Part shown: in pieces, positions 20,444-30,472 of the stretch
Layout of the letters: each line of letters starts with the position of its first letter
Numbering within the stretch: the stretch's first letter is position 1
DNA from: Apiotrichum sp. Y4204
Taxonomy: Eukaryota > Basidiomycota > Tremellomycetes > Trichosporonales > Trichosporonaceae
Reading direction: 5' to 3'
Assembly: GCA_025531455.1 (NCBI GenBank)
Contig: JAMYHL010000018.1
Coordinates: 248,001-312,000, forward strand
DNA length: 64,000 nucleotides
The notes under the pieces: model-generated
The model's input: the letters and a program-made list of their open reading frames with translations, nothing else
Database searches by the model: none
What the model was told of the DNA's origin: nothing
Position numbers and translations under genes: made by a program

Positions 20444-21720
20444 ATGATGCGCCAGTCGATCAGGCTCAGCCATTTGGCTGCTCGTCGCTACCGCCCAGCC
20501 ACGGTCGGCAACCTCCACTTCCGCTCTCTCAGCTCCGTGGTTGATGACCGTTTTGTTCGGTAAGCACATGATCAACCCAATATTGTCTAATCATGCAGCA
20601 TTGTCGAGGTGGCTCCTCGTGACGGACTTCAGAACCTCCGCCCCCCGGCTGTTCCGACTGAGGTCAAGAAGGAGCTCGTCGAACGGCTTCTCGACAGTGG
20701 GCTGCGTACCATTGAAGTCGGCAGCTTCGTCCGTCCCGACCGCGTTCCCCAGGTGAGTTCCGCCATTGGAATATCCTTCTAACACGCAGATGGCAGACAC
20801 CCCGCAACTTCTTCCGTCTCTCCCGCCTCTTACCACCGCCGCCAAGGGCGAGGAAGTGCATTATCCTGTCCTGGTGCCCAACGCGAGGGGCATGGAGAGT
20901 CTGCTCGCCCTCGAGGAGAAGGAGAAGGCCTCCCGAGCTGGTGCGCCCCTTACCAACGAGATTGCGGTCTTCGTTTCTGCGACAGAGGTAAGAGAGATCT
21001 CATCTGTGACGATTTATTCACCGTTAGCCTTTCTCAATGGCGAACAACAATGCTTCTGTCGAGAAGGTTCTGAGCGGACTCCCGGCAGTCATCGAAAAGG
21101 CCAAGGAGCGTGGCTATCGTGTCCGTGGATATGTGTCTTGTGTCATGACGGACCCCTATGCTGGTCCTACTGCTCCCGAGGATGTCGTCAAGGTATCGAA
21201 GAAACTTTTGGAGATGGGTTGCTACGAGGTGTCTCTGGGCGACACCACTGGCGAGGGCAACCCTGATGCTTGGAGGACGCTGTGGAAGGCTCTTCTTGAC
21301 GAGGGTATTCCGACGTCCAAGATTGCCGTGAGTGAAATATATCATCTTCTGTAATGGTCGCTGACATTTACAGGCTCACGTGGGTTCACTTACATGATGT
21401 GATATTAACGACAGTGCCACGACACTTTCTCGATGGCTCTTCCCAGCATCCTCGCACTTCTTCCGATGGGCCTCCGCATTGTCGATTCGAGCTTGGCTGG
21501 ACTTGGTGGTTGCCCTTACTCCCCCGGCGCAACTGGCAACGTTGCCACGGAGGACGTCGTTTACGCTCTCCACAAAGTGGGATACCAAACCGGTGTGGAC
21601 CTTGACAAGCTGGTGGAATCGGGCAACTGGCTTTGCAAGAGCATCAACATTAACAATGAAAGCAAGGTTGGCCGCGCCATCGGAGCCCGCCAGGCGCTGC
21701 GTAAGGCGCGTGGTCAGTAG
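20444..21720 (+). CDS. Hydroxymethylglutaryl-CoA lyase, mitochondrial
   Basis: Cleaves HMG-CoA to acetyl-CoA and acetoacetate, the last step of leucine breakdown, in the mitochondrial matrix. Model: join(20444..20559, 20599..20752, 20790..20987, 21028..21327, 21374..21379, 21415..21720), 359 residues. The Arg-rich N terminus without acids fits a targeting peptide. Family motifs are clear: VEVAPRDGLQN (residues 41-51, catalytic Arg46/Asp47), SCVMTDPY, SLGDTTGEG, the metal/catalytic AHCHDT (257-262) and the active-site loop GLGGCPYSPGATGN with Cys291. A 6-nt exon supplies Ala257-His258; skipping it would delete the first His of HxH. No peroxisomal C-terminal signal is present. It is convergent with the methyltransferase gene, 69 bp apart. 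The family assignment is firm; the microexon is inferred. Confidence 0.95.
21374..21379 (+). other. 6-nt microexon (GCTCAC) of HMG-CoA lyase
   Basis: It is flanked by a 46-nt intron (21328-21373, gtgagt to ttacag) and a 35-nt intron (21380-21414, gtgggt to gacag). It encodes Ala-His, restoring the invariant His before Cys-His-Asp. Without it the protein reads IA-CHDT and lacks a conserved residue. Confidence 0.85.
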
Positions 21721-21789
21721 ATCATCAGCGCTGAAGGTCACACGGTCTCCTTTACAGTTTCTGAACTGAGCAGATATCTGAATGCATTG

Positions 21790-22784
21790 TCACTTGGTAA
21801 ACGCTTGGCCGCGTATGCGGACATACATGAGTTCCCATCCTTCGTTGTATGCAGCCTCAGTGGTCGGCTTTCGTCCCTCTCCGGGAGTCGCAGAACACCA
21901 GTAAGCATCTGGACGGCAGATTTCCGCAACTTCCTCCATCATTTTCTGCGCTTCCTCGTCATCCCAGGATGCGAAGTAGGTGTTGCGAACAAACGTCTGC
22001 AGCCAACCCACGAGATCCGTAGGCAGAGGAGTGGGCCGCGGAATAAGCGTCACGTGGGTCGGTTGCAGGCCGTGACGAAGCAGAAGCTGCAAGTTAGTCT
22101 GGCAAAGACTTCAACCAACTCAAGACTCACCGTTTCATACTGCTGAGCCGTTGGGAAATACCACGGATCGTAAGCGTGAGGATCAACCCCACGGCGGCGA
22201 AGAACCTCATGAATGGCCGCACGAGCGCCAACCCTGTTTGTGTTGGAATCACTCAGTCAAGACTGGACTCACACATTTCCAAACCCTCCAAACTCGAAGC
22301 ATACTCGCCCCGAGGGCTTGAGTAGCCATTTGATCGTGTCGACAACGCCTCCAGGGTTGGATTTGCACCAGTGGAATGTTGCCGATGAGAAAACGGCATC
22401 GAACTGGCCCTTGAGAGACGGGTCCAGCGTGGAGTAGTCTTGAATGTCCCCTTTAACGTACTGGATCTCGAGGTGGGCGCCGGCTTGGCGCGCATGCTCC
22501 AGCTGGGCAACTTAGCCTTCGTCGTTGACCATGCTCACCATTGACTCGCTGGAATCAACGCCACAAACAACACCGGTAGGGCCAACAGCAGCCCTGATCT
22601 TCTCTGTCAGCTGGCCACTCCCGCATCCCAGATCGACGATCCGCTCCCCCGGTTGGGGATTCAATAGCTCAAGTACGGGCGACGTGTTCGCGGAGGAGTA
22701 GACGAAATGGGCATGTTCGGTATATTTATCAGGTGTGTGATTGGTAAGTGCGGCCTGGGACTGTACTTTGTCCGGGCTCGACAT
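21790..22784 (-). CDS. Class I SAM-dependent methyltransferase (trans-aconitate methyltransferase-like)
   Basis: Model on the minus strand: exons 22784..22539, 22502..22273, 22233..22131, 22086..21790; 291 residues. Motif I, VDLGCGSGQLT (residues 50-60), forms the SAM-binding loop; the acidic Asp77 after strand 2 (GVDSSESM) should hold the ribose. FDAVFSSATFHWC matches motif II of this group, where FHW is typical of trans-aconitate 2-methyltransferase and related small-molecule enzymes. No membrane or targeting segment is seen. The first intron (36 nt) removes an in-frame TAA and joins SESM to LEHAR, a normal family sequence. It is divergent from the ABM-domain gene across 530 bp, so the two may be co-regulated. 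The substrate cannot be told from sequence. Confidence 0.88.
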
Positions 22785-23314
22785 ATTCCACAATTGCCGC
22801 CTTGATTCTAGACGACGATGTGCTGGCAGACGCGGTCGAGGGGCAAAACAGACTATCAGGTTGATGGATCGATGAGGTCTTCACGTCGAGGTGGATTCAT
22901 TCTTGATTCAAGAGCTTGAACGTTCCTGTGGGTCTTGTCTTCGCTGCTCACATTGGTGAATGCGAGCTTGCTCTACGAGCCTAGAGAGTGAGATGGGGGA
23001 TATGGGGATGGGATCCTCCTCGTGTGCATTTGTGTGACTCAATGTGACTTCGGGAAGCTTATAAGCTAGGGAGTACAGTATGCTCACATCTGTTACATAT
23101 TACATAAGAGGCCTAAGGAGCAATGGACATCGCCGATACCCGATAACCGGGTGACATGCAGCCGAAAAGATCCCCACACGCACGCACTGCACAGTCAGCT
23201 TGATCATCATCTCCATCTCTGCAAAATGCATCTCAAAAGTATATAGATAGGTCTCTGCAGAGCTACAGACATCGTTCTGTGCTTTTACTTCTCATCTCGA
23301 TCAACCCATCCCAA
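22785..23314. promoter_or_regulatory. Shared divergent promoter region, methyltransferase / ABM monooxygenase
   Basis: 530 bp separate the two start codons. Near the rightward gene lies a TATA-like run (agtatatagatag, about 23238). An imperfect inverted repeat, gataccCGATAACCGGGTga, lies at about 23134-23153. Co-regulation is inferred only from arrangement. Confidence 0.45.
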
Positions 23315-23809
23315 ATGGTCCGCACAATTGTCGCCAATTTCAAGGCTAAGCCTGTAGGTGCACGGATTTTTGGTCACCAGCGATTGACTGTACCTTAGGA
23401 AGCAGTGGAGAAGGTCAAGGCCAAGCTGCTGGAGGCGGCCGATGTCTACGTCAAAGATAAGGGAACTCTGTCTTGGACCATCTTGCAGGACCCTAAGGTT
23501 TGTGCTGCATCAGTTCTATTGCCCAGCTCTCTTGCTTACAGTTACAGGACAAGACTAAGTTTGCGATTGTCGAGCGTTACGAGGATGCGGCTGCCGTGGG
23601 CATCCATGCCAAGAACCCTGTAAGAGCCTCGATGTACGGGACCTAGACTGACTTCTTTCTCAGTACTTCAAAGTAGGTGGTCATAAAGCTGATATCATGT
23701 TTGATCAACTAATGTCTAGGAATTCGGCACCCACATGCGCCCCCTTCTCGCTGAGCCCACGGGACTGGGCTTCTATGATGAGCTGAAGGATTCTAAGGCA
23801 AAGCTGTAA
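23315..23809 (+). CDS. ABM-fold (YgiN-like) small monooxygenase
   Basis: Model: join(23315..23353, 23399..23497, 23548..23619, 23664..23672, 23720..23809), 102 residues in five exons. The protein has the size and pattern of the antibiotic-biosynthesis-monooxygenase (dimeric alpha/beta barrel) fold: an N-terminal strand VRTIVANFKAKP, a helix EAVEKVKAKLLEAADVYV, the strand-turn GTLSWTILQDPKD, the strand FAIVERYED, and a helix ending NPYFKEF. Family members oxidise quinols or degrade small aromatic compounds without a metal; the substrate here is unknown. Exon 4 is only 9 nt (Tyr-Phe-Lys) and is needed to give the usual NPYFKEF. The acceptor of intron 2 has an alternative 6 nt upstream that would add Leu-Gln. 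Gene divergent from the methyltransferase. Confidence 0.85.
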
Positions 23810-24744
23810 TCGCTCGACAATAGTCAGCCACGAACGTCTTAGACTGAGGAACCAAGAACTGCAGAATGGCGGACAGGGCATATGCTGTTCTGCCGCAGTA
23901 GTTCCCTGACGAATCAGCATGGTGGGGCTCGTTGAACGGGGCCTTAGATATGTTGAGATGTATATACGTATACCTTTACTGTGCGTCACAGTACTGCAGG
24001 CAGACTTGTGGCAACGATTGACCTGTCGCCCACAGTATACATATTGACCATAACTGGCGTCACTACACGGTTCTTCCTTGACGCTCCGAAGGAACCTTCA
24101 TGGTCTTGGGGAACAAGACCAATTGCGCCATCTGTGCCGTCTGTTTTGTGCTGCCGCTTTGACTTCGGTCTCTACCACCCCAAACTTACAGACTTCCTCG
24201 CAACGACACGAGTAACATGGATACTGTTTTGAACTGGACGCTTTAAAATGTTTAAAGAGTGAGCTCTGTGAATCTTCTGGGCTCTGAGTGACTGCGAATT
24301 CCGCTGGAAGACTTTCCCGTAACACAGGTACCGTTTCGCCTGTCAACCACACTGACAGCACCTTCGGAAAGAACTGGTTCCTGATCTTAGAAAAGTATTT
24401 ATGGTTGTGCAGGACAGATGCGATTCCGATCTTTACATGTTACCAACACCCCATGTTCCCGCTCTTCTGACCTATCCGTTGATAGCTCAGGAAGGGTGGT
24501 TTCAGGTTGACGTGATGCTCTGTTCCGTTGGAGTCAGCAAACTTTACAACGAAGCAGTGCTGTATCGAACCTCCAACACCACGGGAATCAACAGTTGGCA
24601 AGATACCAAGGGAGTCTCCCGTCAGTCAACAGCAACTCACACGACGCATTGATCAGGACCATATGACATACACATGCATGCACTATAAAATGGAACATCG
24701 CTCAGAAACTCTGGTCTCAACGCAGCAAAGTGCTTCCAACAGTC
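23810..24744. other. Intergenic region, no gene seen
   Basis: Moderately AT-rich, with short open frames only. A TATA-like ctataaaat at about 24680 lies 60 bp upstream of the next start codon and is a plausible core promoter. Confidence 0.45.
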
Positions 24745-25644
24745 ATGGGCCTTCAGCATCTGATCTTCCTCGTCACTACCCTTGGCGTTGTGGTGTCTCC
24801 CACCATTGCGGCACCGGGATGTTCCAACACACTCTTCATGATAGACGGCTACAAACACGGCATGTCCGGAGCGAATTTCCGCGATCAGCCCACTGTTCCA
24901 GGATGGAACAACGTTCTTTTCAAGTATGAAAACGGCATCATACCGATTATCGACAAGCTCAATCTCGATCAGACGTTGGCAGCGGCCGTACCCGCCCTCG
25001 AGAAGATGGTGGTCGAGCAATATCGTCGCTGCCCTGGCAACAAGGTCGCATTGCATGGATTCTCCTTCGGCGCACTCGTCGCCGGAAACGTGATTGAGAG
25101 TCTGGCCGCCAAACAAGACATTCCGCACAAACAGATCAACGCGGTTCTCTACGGTGACCCTCGTCGTCCCAGTCAAAGCAAGGGTACCGAAGGCTCCGCT
25201 GGTGGATGCTTGACCGTCCTTCCAAGCCTTCCTGGCCAAACCGCGCCCGGTCCCCGTAACACCGGTGATATCGATGTCAGTTACATTTGCAACCAGAACG
25301 ACGTCATCTGCAACATGGCAAACCCGTTCACCAATGCCGCCGCCGTGGCGAATGAGGTACAGGGCTACCTGAGTGGAGACCACGGCTATCAGATGAATCC
25401 GTTCGGCGAGCATTCAAACCCAGGCGACTACTACATCTCCCAGCCCCCTCGCCTTCAGTACGGTGCTCCGCTTCCGCTTCCCGTTGCTACCCCCAATCAG
25501 CTTCTCAACGGCAATCAACTGTACAAGAATCTCGTTGCCAAGGGCGAAGGCATTGCGGATATCTTGAACCGCTTTGGTCTTCCTGGCGGAGACCTGTTCA
25601 AGCCCCTCGACCAATTCCTCAAAGATAATGGCATTGCTGTTTAG
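24745..25644 (+). CDS. Secreted cutinase-like serine esterase
   Basis: An intronless gene for 299 residues. The N terminus has a hydrophobic core (LIFLVTTLGVVV) and an Ala-Ala-Pro site near residue 23, a typical secretion signal. The mature part has the alpha/beta-hydrolase cutinase-family layout: HGFSFGA with nucleophile Ser107, a Cys-bracketed Asp in ICNQNDVIC (Asp187) and His213 in GDHGYQ, plus the family-like YGDPRR after the central strand. Such enzymes cleave ester bonds of cutin, polyesters or mycolyl lipids; the fold is shared by fungal cutinases, actinobacterial cutinase-like proteins and phage lysin B. Five Cys residues could form disulfides. I assumed ATG 24745 because the upstream codon in frame is not ATG. 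Substrate uncertain; bacterial ancestry is possible but not shown. Confidence 0.8.
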   Translation: MGLQHLIFLVTTLGVVVSPTIAAPGCSNTLFMIDGYKHGMSGANFRDQPTVPGWNNVLFKYENGIIPIIDKLNLDQTLAAAVPALEKMVVEQYRRCPGNKVALHGFSFGALVAGNVIESLAAKQDIPHKQINAVLYGDPRRPSQSKGTEGSAGGCLTVLPSLPGQTAPGPRNTGDIDVSYICNQNDVICNMANPFTNAAAVANEVQGYLSGDHGYQMNPFGEHSNPGDYYISQPPRLQYGAPLPLPVATPNQLLNGNQLYKNLVAKGEGIADILNRFGLPGGDLFKPLDQFLKDNGIAV

Positions 25645-26206
25645 ATAGCTCGTAGCAAGAAAACTGCCTAGCTAGTCTAAATACATACGATCTGCAATGT
25701 CAAAATGTGATTGCGAACATATATCGCACTGAAACAGAGCGGTGACAACACTGAAGGCGGCTTTCTACAGTGTTAACGTTTTCCTTTACATAGTACATGC
25801 TACTACATGCTGAAGGGCAATTCCATTGCCAACGGTACAGCAATGGCTACCAGGCCTGGCGAGTTCTGAAGTAAAAGAAGCGGTGACAAGTGTTAGCCTC
25901 TTAGCTGGAGCGAGGCCCAAAAACGTCGCTCTGTCGTCAAAGGCTGGTGGAAATGAAGACAACAAACCTCCAGCCCTTTTGGGAGATCAAAAGCAATTGA
26001 AAGTAATTTTCCCTACAATAATGTTTGGGTCAGTTCATTATGGGGATTATATTAGGTTTTTCTTGGAGTCACTGTGTCAATTGCATCTAATGGTTGAACA
26101 AATTGCGGATCATCAACAAAAATAGATTAAAATCAGCTTTGCTCAGTTCGGCTTTTGTAAGCCCTCATATACATTCGCGACAAAGAGTAAGAGAACGAAG
26201 AGAAAG

Positions 26207-26258
<52 letters not shown>

Positions 26259-26269
26259 AAAAAAATAAT
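26207..26269 (+). repeat. Long A tract (about 50 A, then g and 8 A)
   Basis: A nearly uninterrupted run of A on the + strand, broken by one g. It is preceded by a gaagagaaag purine stretch and followed by taatacaacag. Confidence 0.95.
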
Positions 26270-27086
26270 ACAACAGACCTTTTCTGCTGAGGATGCATTC
26301 TTGGGTTACCGCTTCACAACACCGAAGTGTGAGGATCACGTTAATGACTACCATCCTACCTTCTGTCCCATTGCTTCACCTCTTTCTTTTAGCACCAGGA
26401 TCAAAGCCCGTCGGGGAGTTTTTGCTATCGTGTAGTTCATATTTCGGAGAATGACAGTATCATGGAATGGGTAGATTTTGGTGGGCGGACCGCACTGAGG
26501 GTATCATTCCCCTTGATGTTCCATTCCAGTCGTCAAAATAAGGAGTACAGAAAGTAGGTAAGGTGAACAATCCTCCAAAGATTGGAAGTACCAATATCAT
26601 CAGCTAGTACGTATGTCGCTCCCATGGTAGACAAAATATCCGAGGGTAATGGGGAGCCACGGTTTTGTGAAAATCCAACAAGTTTGAGGAAACTTGCCAC
26701 ACGCATCCCTTTGCACCCCAATTGATGTTGATCCTCGGGCTGACCGTCTTCCTTCGGTACTTCTCCGGTACATGTTACTTCATGTCCCGTCCTCTGCCTC
26801 CTTTGTCTTGAAGAGAAGCCTCAAGGGAGAGGCCGACAAAGTGTTCTGCTATGCGAGGGGGCTTAGGTGAGACCACACGAGAGCGAAACTCGCGGAAATG
26901 CTGGCCATTCGAGTGTCCATATACACATAGAAAGCAGCTGATACAGCAACACATGCCGCGCCCCAGCTAAACACTATTCGACATAAAAGCGTAGCAGCTC
27001 GCTTCATAAAAGAATGCGAACTAGCAGCTATGTCTAGACTGTATGTGTTGTCGCAAGCTGTGCACTATTTAAGTTTTGAAACGCAA

Positions 27087-27096
27087 AAAAAAAGAG

Positions 27097-27138
<42 letters not shown>
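27087..27138 (+). repeat. Second long A tract
   Basis: Nine A, gag, then 42 A on the + strand, followed by ggttaaag. Same orientation as the tract at 26207. Confidence 0.95.
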
Positions 27139-27140
<2 letters not shown>

Positions 27141-28442
27141 TTAAAGTAATTTTTTTTATTCACTAATTCTTTTTATTCACCTACCGGTCTTAAGTTTGGC
27201 ATTCTAACAGATCACTCCAGCAAAAACTCCTCCCGGTAATTTAGACACATTCATGCACCATCGGCGGGGAGCCGACAATATTGAAGCGATCAAGTCATCT
27301 CCAGTAAAGTAAAGAATGATGAGGTCGGACTTTCCATGAATCGATCTTACTTATCATTCTGTCTTCATTTCCATCCACTAGATAGACAGAACCGTTCGAT
27401 GAGACTAACCTAACTGCCGAGCTGCATGCTGCGGTAAAAGAGGTGTACAACTACTTCTGACTACGAAGCCACACCAGGCAACCATACAATTCAGTCTTGC
27501 TTGCTTGGAGAAAGTACACCTTGTGTTGAAAATACATAACGTTCTCTTTGGTTTTTCGTTATCAAAGATGTGTATCAACCAGCCTTCAGGCGCGTCTGAG
27601 ATTCAAATATTGATTTTTATTCCTAAGGACAGTCAGTGGTCATTCGCCTAGGTGGTAGAGGGGCGTTGTTTTGGATTATAACACTCATGTAATACATTTA
27701 TTTCTTTCTCCTATTTGTTTTATTTTGACACTGAAATCCCCTAACCGTGGGGCATTGAAAATGTTGCAAGTCAAAATACTCTAAGTCAGGGGTCACTATC
27801 TCGCTCGGGACTCAATGTATGCGCTCGACCCAGTTTGTCCTTGAGAGTTCACTGCCATTTACATGTCCCACCAGCGCCATACATTTGCCACAGAAGTCTT
27901 AACCCAAAAAGCACTTATCTACAGGGCACAGGGCTGAGCTCATCCTCAGGAGAAGCGACACCACAAACAGCCTCTTGGAGCCGTGTCAGCCGACAACGGC
28001 AACAGGAGATGACTCAAAATACTGGCTGACTCAGTGCTTCAGGTTCTTTCTGAACGTCATGCTTGAGGGCACGATTTGGAACCGACAAGGAGAGTGGTCC
28101 CGGTCAGCTTTGAGGGATAATGGAGGGAATGACAAGTACACCAGCTGACACTGGCACACCGGGCCAACACTCAAGGTTTTGTACAGGATAAACTTCCCAT
28201 AAACATGACATGGTACGGAATAGGAGGTATCTCTCAAACAGCGGTAACGCTACACAGGTATCTACAGCTCTGGCTAGTCCAGGAATGGGCGAGAATTGAG
28301 ACGATTTGCCACCTCCCATGGGGTCAGGTCTTCTGGGTCATGATCATGATAGTGCCAGAATGCTTCCATCATTTGGCTGGCCGCTCTATTGTCGAAGCAG
28401 GCATGGGGACTTCTGTCAGCAAATGACCTAGACGAACTTTTC

Positions 28443-30472
28443 TCACCCAAACTCGCTTAGAAGTTCAACCGCGGACTGTCGAGCAGGATCACCCTTGGGA
28501 ATGTGAAACCCTGCGATGACAAGCGGCCAAGTGAGCCATACAATCCGTCCGTATTGCGCAAGCATCTCTTTGGCGAGCTCGATAATCGCCCGAGCTGCGC
28601 TGTCGATTCGCGGATCATTACTAGACACTCCGAACGCAATTCGCAGAAGCCGAATCTTGGTTGCGTGCCGGTAGGCAATGTTGCCGTATTGGGTACGAGG
28701 ATGAAACGGTGTAAAGTTGCAGGCGTTGTCCCAGACTTTGAGCTCCGCCAAGAGGCCGTTCGCCTGTTCCTCGAGCTCCGCGCGTTCGTTCTGCACCGGG
28801 TTGATATTAGGCTTTTCCTCCTCTTCATCACGGGCTGACGACGGTAGCCGAGCAGTTACACGCGCTGGAAGGCGGAGTAATAGGGATGACAGGTGTGGTG
28901 CCGGTGTGAGATGTTCATTGAGAACGTGGCCCGTCTCACGCACGCGGGAGATAAGAGTACACGCCTTGAAGTTAGCGACTGGTTCCATGTCAAACGCGAC
29001 ATACTCTTGCAATCAGGTCTACCATTCCTCGCGACATTCCAAACATACGCTCGATACTCTCCCATTCGTTTTCGTTTCGTGACCAACTCTCAGCCTCAAA
29101 GAACCACGGGGTGAAAGCGTCTCTCAAGATAGACGGCGCAAGCTCCGTAGTCATGCAGCCGAACACATCACGAATTGCGAGTTGTTCAAGGACGAATCGG
29201 GAAGGGGAGAGATGATCGCGGGGTGAGTCAACGAGTAACGCCTGCGCACCTCCCATTCGTGTAATGAGAGATAGAACCGAAGTTAGCAGTGAATGCCACG
29301 CCTCATCGGCCGCAAGAGACTGATTTATCAGCACAGCACGGACCGTAAGATGCGAGCGAACACATACACTAGCGATTGTGCAACTCAACAGAGCAGCAAG
29401 AACCAGTTCAATTTCTGTCTTATCAATGCTTTTTGGTTGACCATCTGGGCCTTCCAAGGCGCAGCGCACGAGCTCCAGAACACGGGGTCGCGTTGCACGA
29501 GTGATACGCCAGGCTCCTTCTTGATCGTCGGGATTCGACACATAGCGAAGATGGACAGCTCCTACGGCTAGCATAGCAGTGCGCAGAGCATCCGCGGCTG
29601 GTGACACGCTTGACTGTCAGGAGGCCTACTCTCACAAAACGTCCGCACGGAAGACTTACCCAGGAAGATGAGTGAACGCCAAGGGTGCATGGACTGTGAG
29701 CCACGGGTTCCACGGGTTGTGTGGGGCCTCGAAGGCCAGAATGATATGCACTGTTCGCGAAAGATAATGGCGGATTACCAATCGCTCATCACTGATGTCA
29801 GAACTTTTCCCAACGGACTGTGCTTACACTGATGGGAAGTATGGCTGAAGGAAAGAGCTGTTTGGTTAGGGTTATGACGGAACACTTCCTCTTCCACGAT
29901 GTACGCACGGATCCATCATCATTTCGGCACGGAGTGATTCCGGGACCAGTTCGGCCTCACGCTCTTTGCCTTTGACGCTTCCCAGTGGGGGCAAGGATGA
30001 AACGAACGCCTCGGGTGCGTGGAACGGCAGTTTGAAGCGGCGCTTCGGTTCCGCAACACTATGGGTGCGCTGTTTACGGGGTCGGTTCTTCCGGCGCTGT
30101 ACAGGATCGTCTGGGGGCCAGGTGCACTAAGGTTAGCGCTGCCCAACATACTATCTGCCTCTTCTGGCGCTCATTCAGCATTGGAAGGGAACCCACCTCT
30201 CGGTGTCCGATTTGACATTTCTCGCAAACTGGACGAGACTCGTCACACTTGACCTTGCGGCGTCGGCATGTAAAGCAGCCTGACCGTGACCGTTGGCCAC
30301 CAGGCTCTAGAGGCTGCCCGGCATCTGAGGATGACATGTCGTTTCCTGGAGTTCCAAATAGAGCGAGGAAAGGATCGAGCGTGGAAGCTCTCCGGCTGCC
30401 ACCTGCTAAGGGTGTTGTCGTCGGTGCAGTGTCGGTGTTCAACGATGCTGTAGGGTCTGGGTTCAACGACAT
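28443..30472 (-). CDS. Zn(II)2Cys6 fungal transcription factor
   Basis: Minus-strand model: exons 30472..30197, 30126..29909, 29857..29828, 29791..29660, 29608..29005, 28964..28443; 593 residues. A binuclear zinc cluster is complete only after splicing: C66-x2-C69-x6-C76-x6-C83-x2-C86-x6-C93, with Cys93 coming from exon 2 across a 70-nt intron. A basic linker (RRKNRPRKQR) follows. The rest is the helical middle-homology region usual for these regulators, including FLQPYFPSVDERLVIRHYLSRTV, read here in parts, and SPAADALRTAMLAVGAVHL. The final exon ends in a Leu/Ile-rich helical segment. It should bind CGG-type DNA sites as a nuclear regulator; its targets are unknown. The 30-nt exon 3 and 40-nt intron 5 are inferred from frame and branch-point signals. 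Confidence 0.88.

Larger units (their letters stand above)
25645..28442. other. AT-rich gene-free island with two long A tracts
   Basis: In 2.8 kb I can support no gene on either strand. Base composition is clearly more AT-rich than the flanks from about 25,800 to 27,900. Two near-pure A tracts (26207-26269 and 27087-27138) lie 0.8 kb apart in the same orientation. Minus-strand 26533-26721 is a short open frame with a plausible protein-like composition but no start context or family. It might be decayed mobile DNA; no terminal repeat, integrase or reverse-transcriptase motif is visible. Confidence 0.55.

Noticed and set aside
22512..22793. Methyltransferase ending at an in-frame TAA after VNDEG
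   Set aside because: The TAA lies inside a 36-nt intron with a gtgagc donor, branch point and gcccag acceptor; removal restores a normal family sequence.
20444..23809. A metabolic gene cluster of HMG-CoA lyase, methyltransferase and ABM monooxygenase
   Set aside because: The three are adjacent but have no shared pathway I can support, and HMG-CoA lyase is a housekeeping gene; only the methyltransferase/ABM pair shares a promoter region.
26094..26435. 113-codon frame containing a poly-Lys run
   Set aside because: The Lys run is just the poly(A) tract being translated; no other protein-like features.
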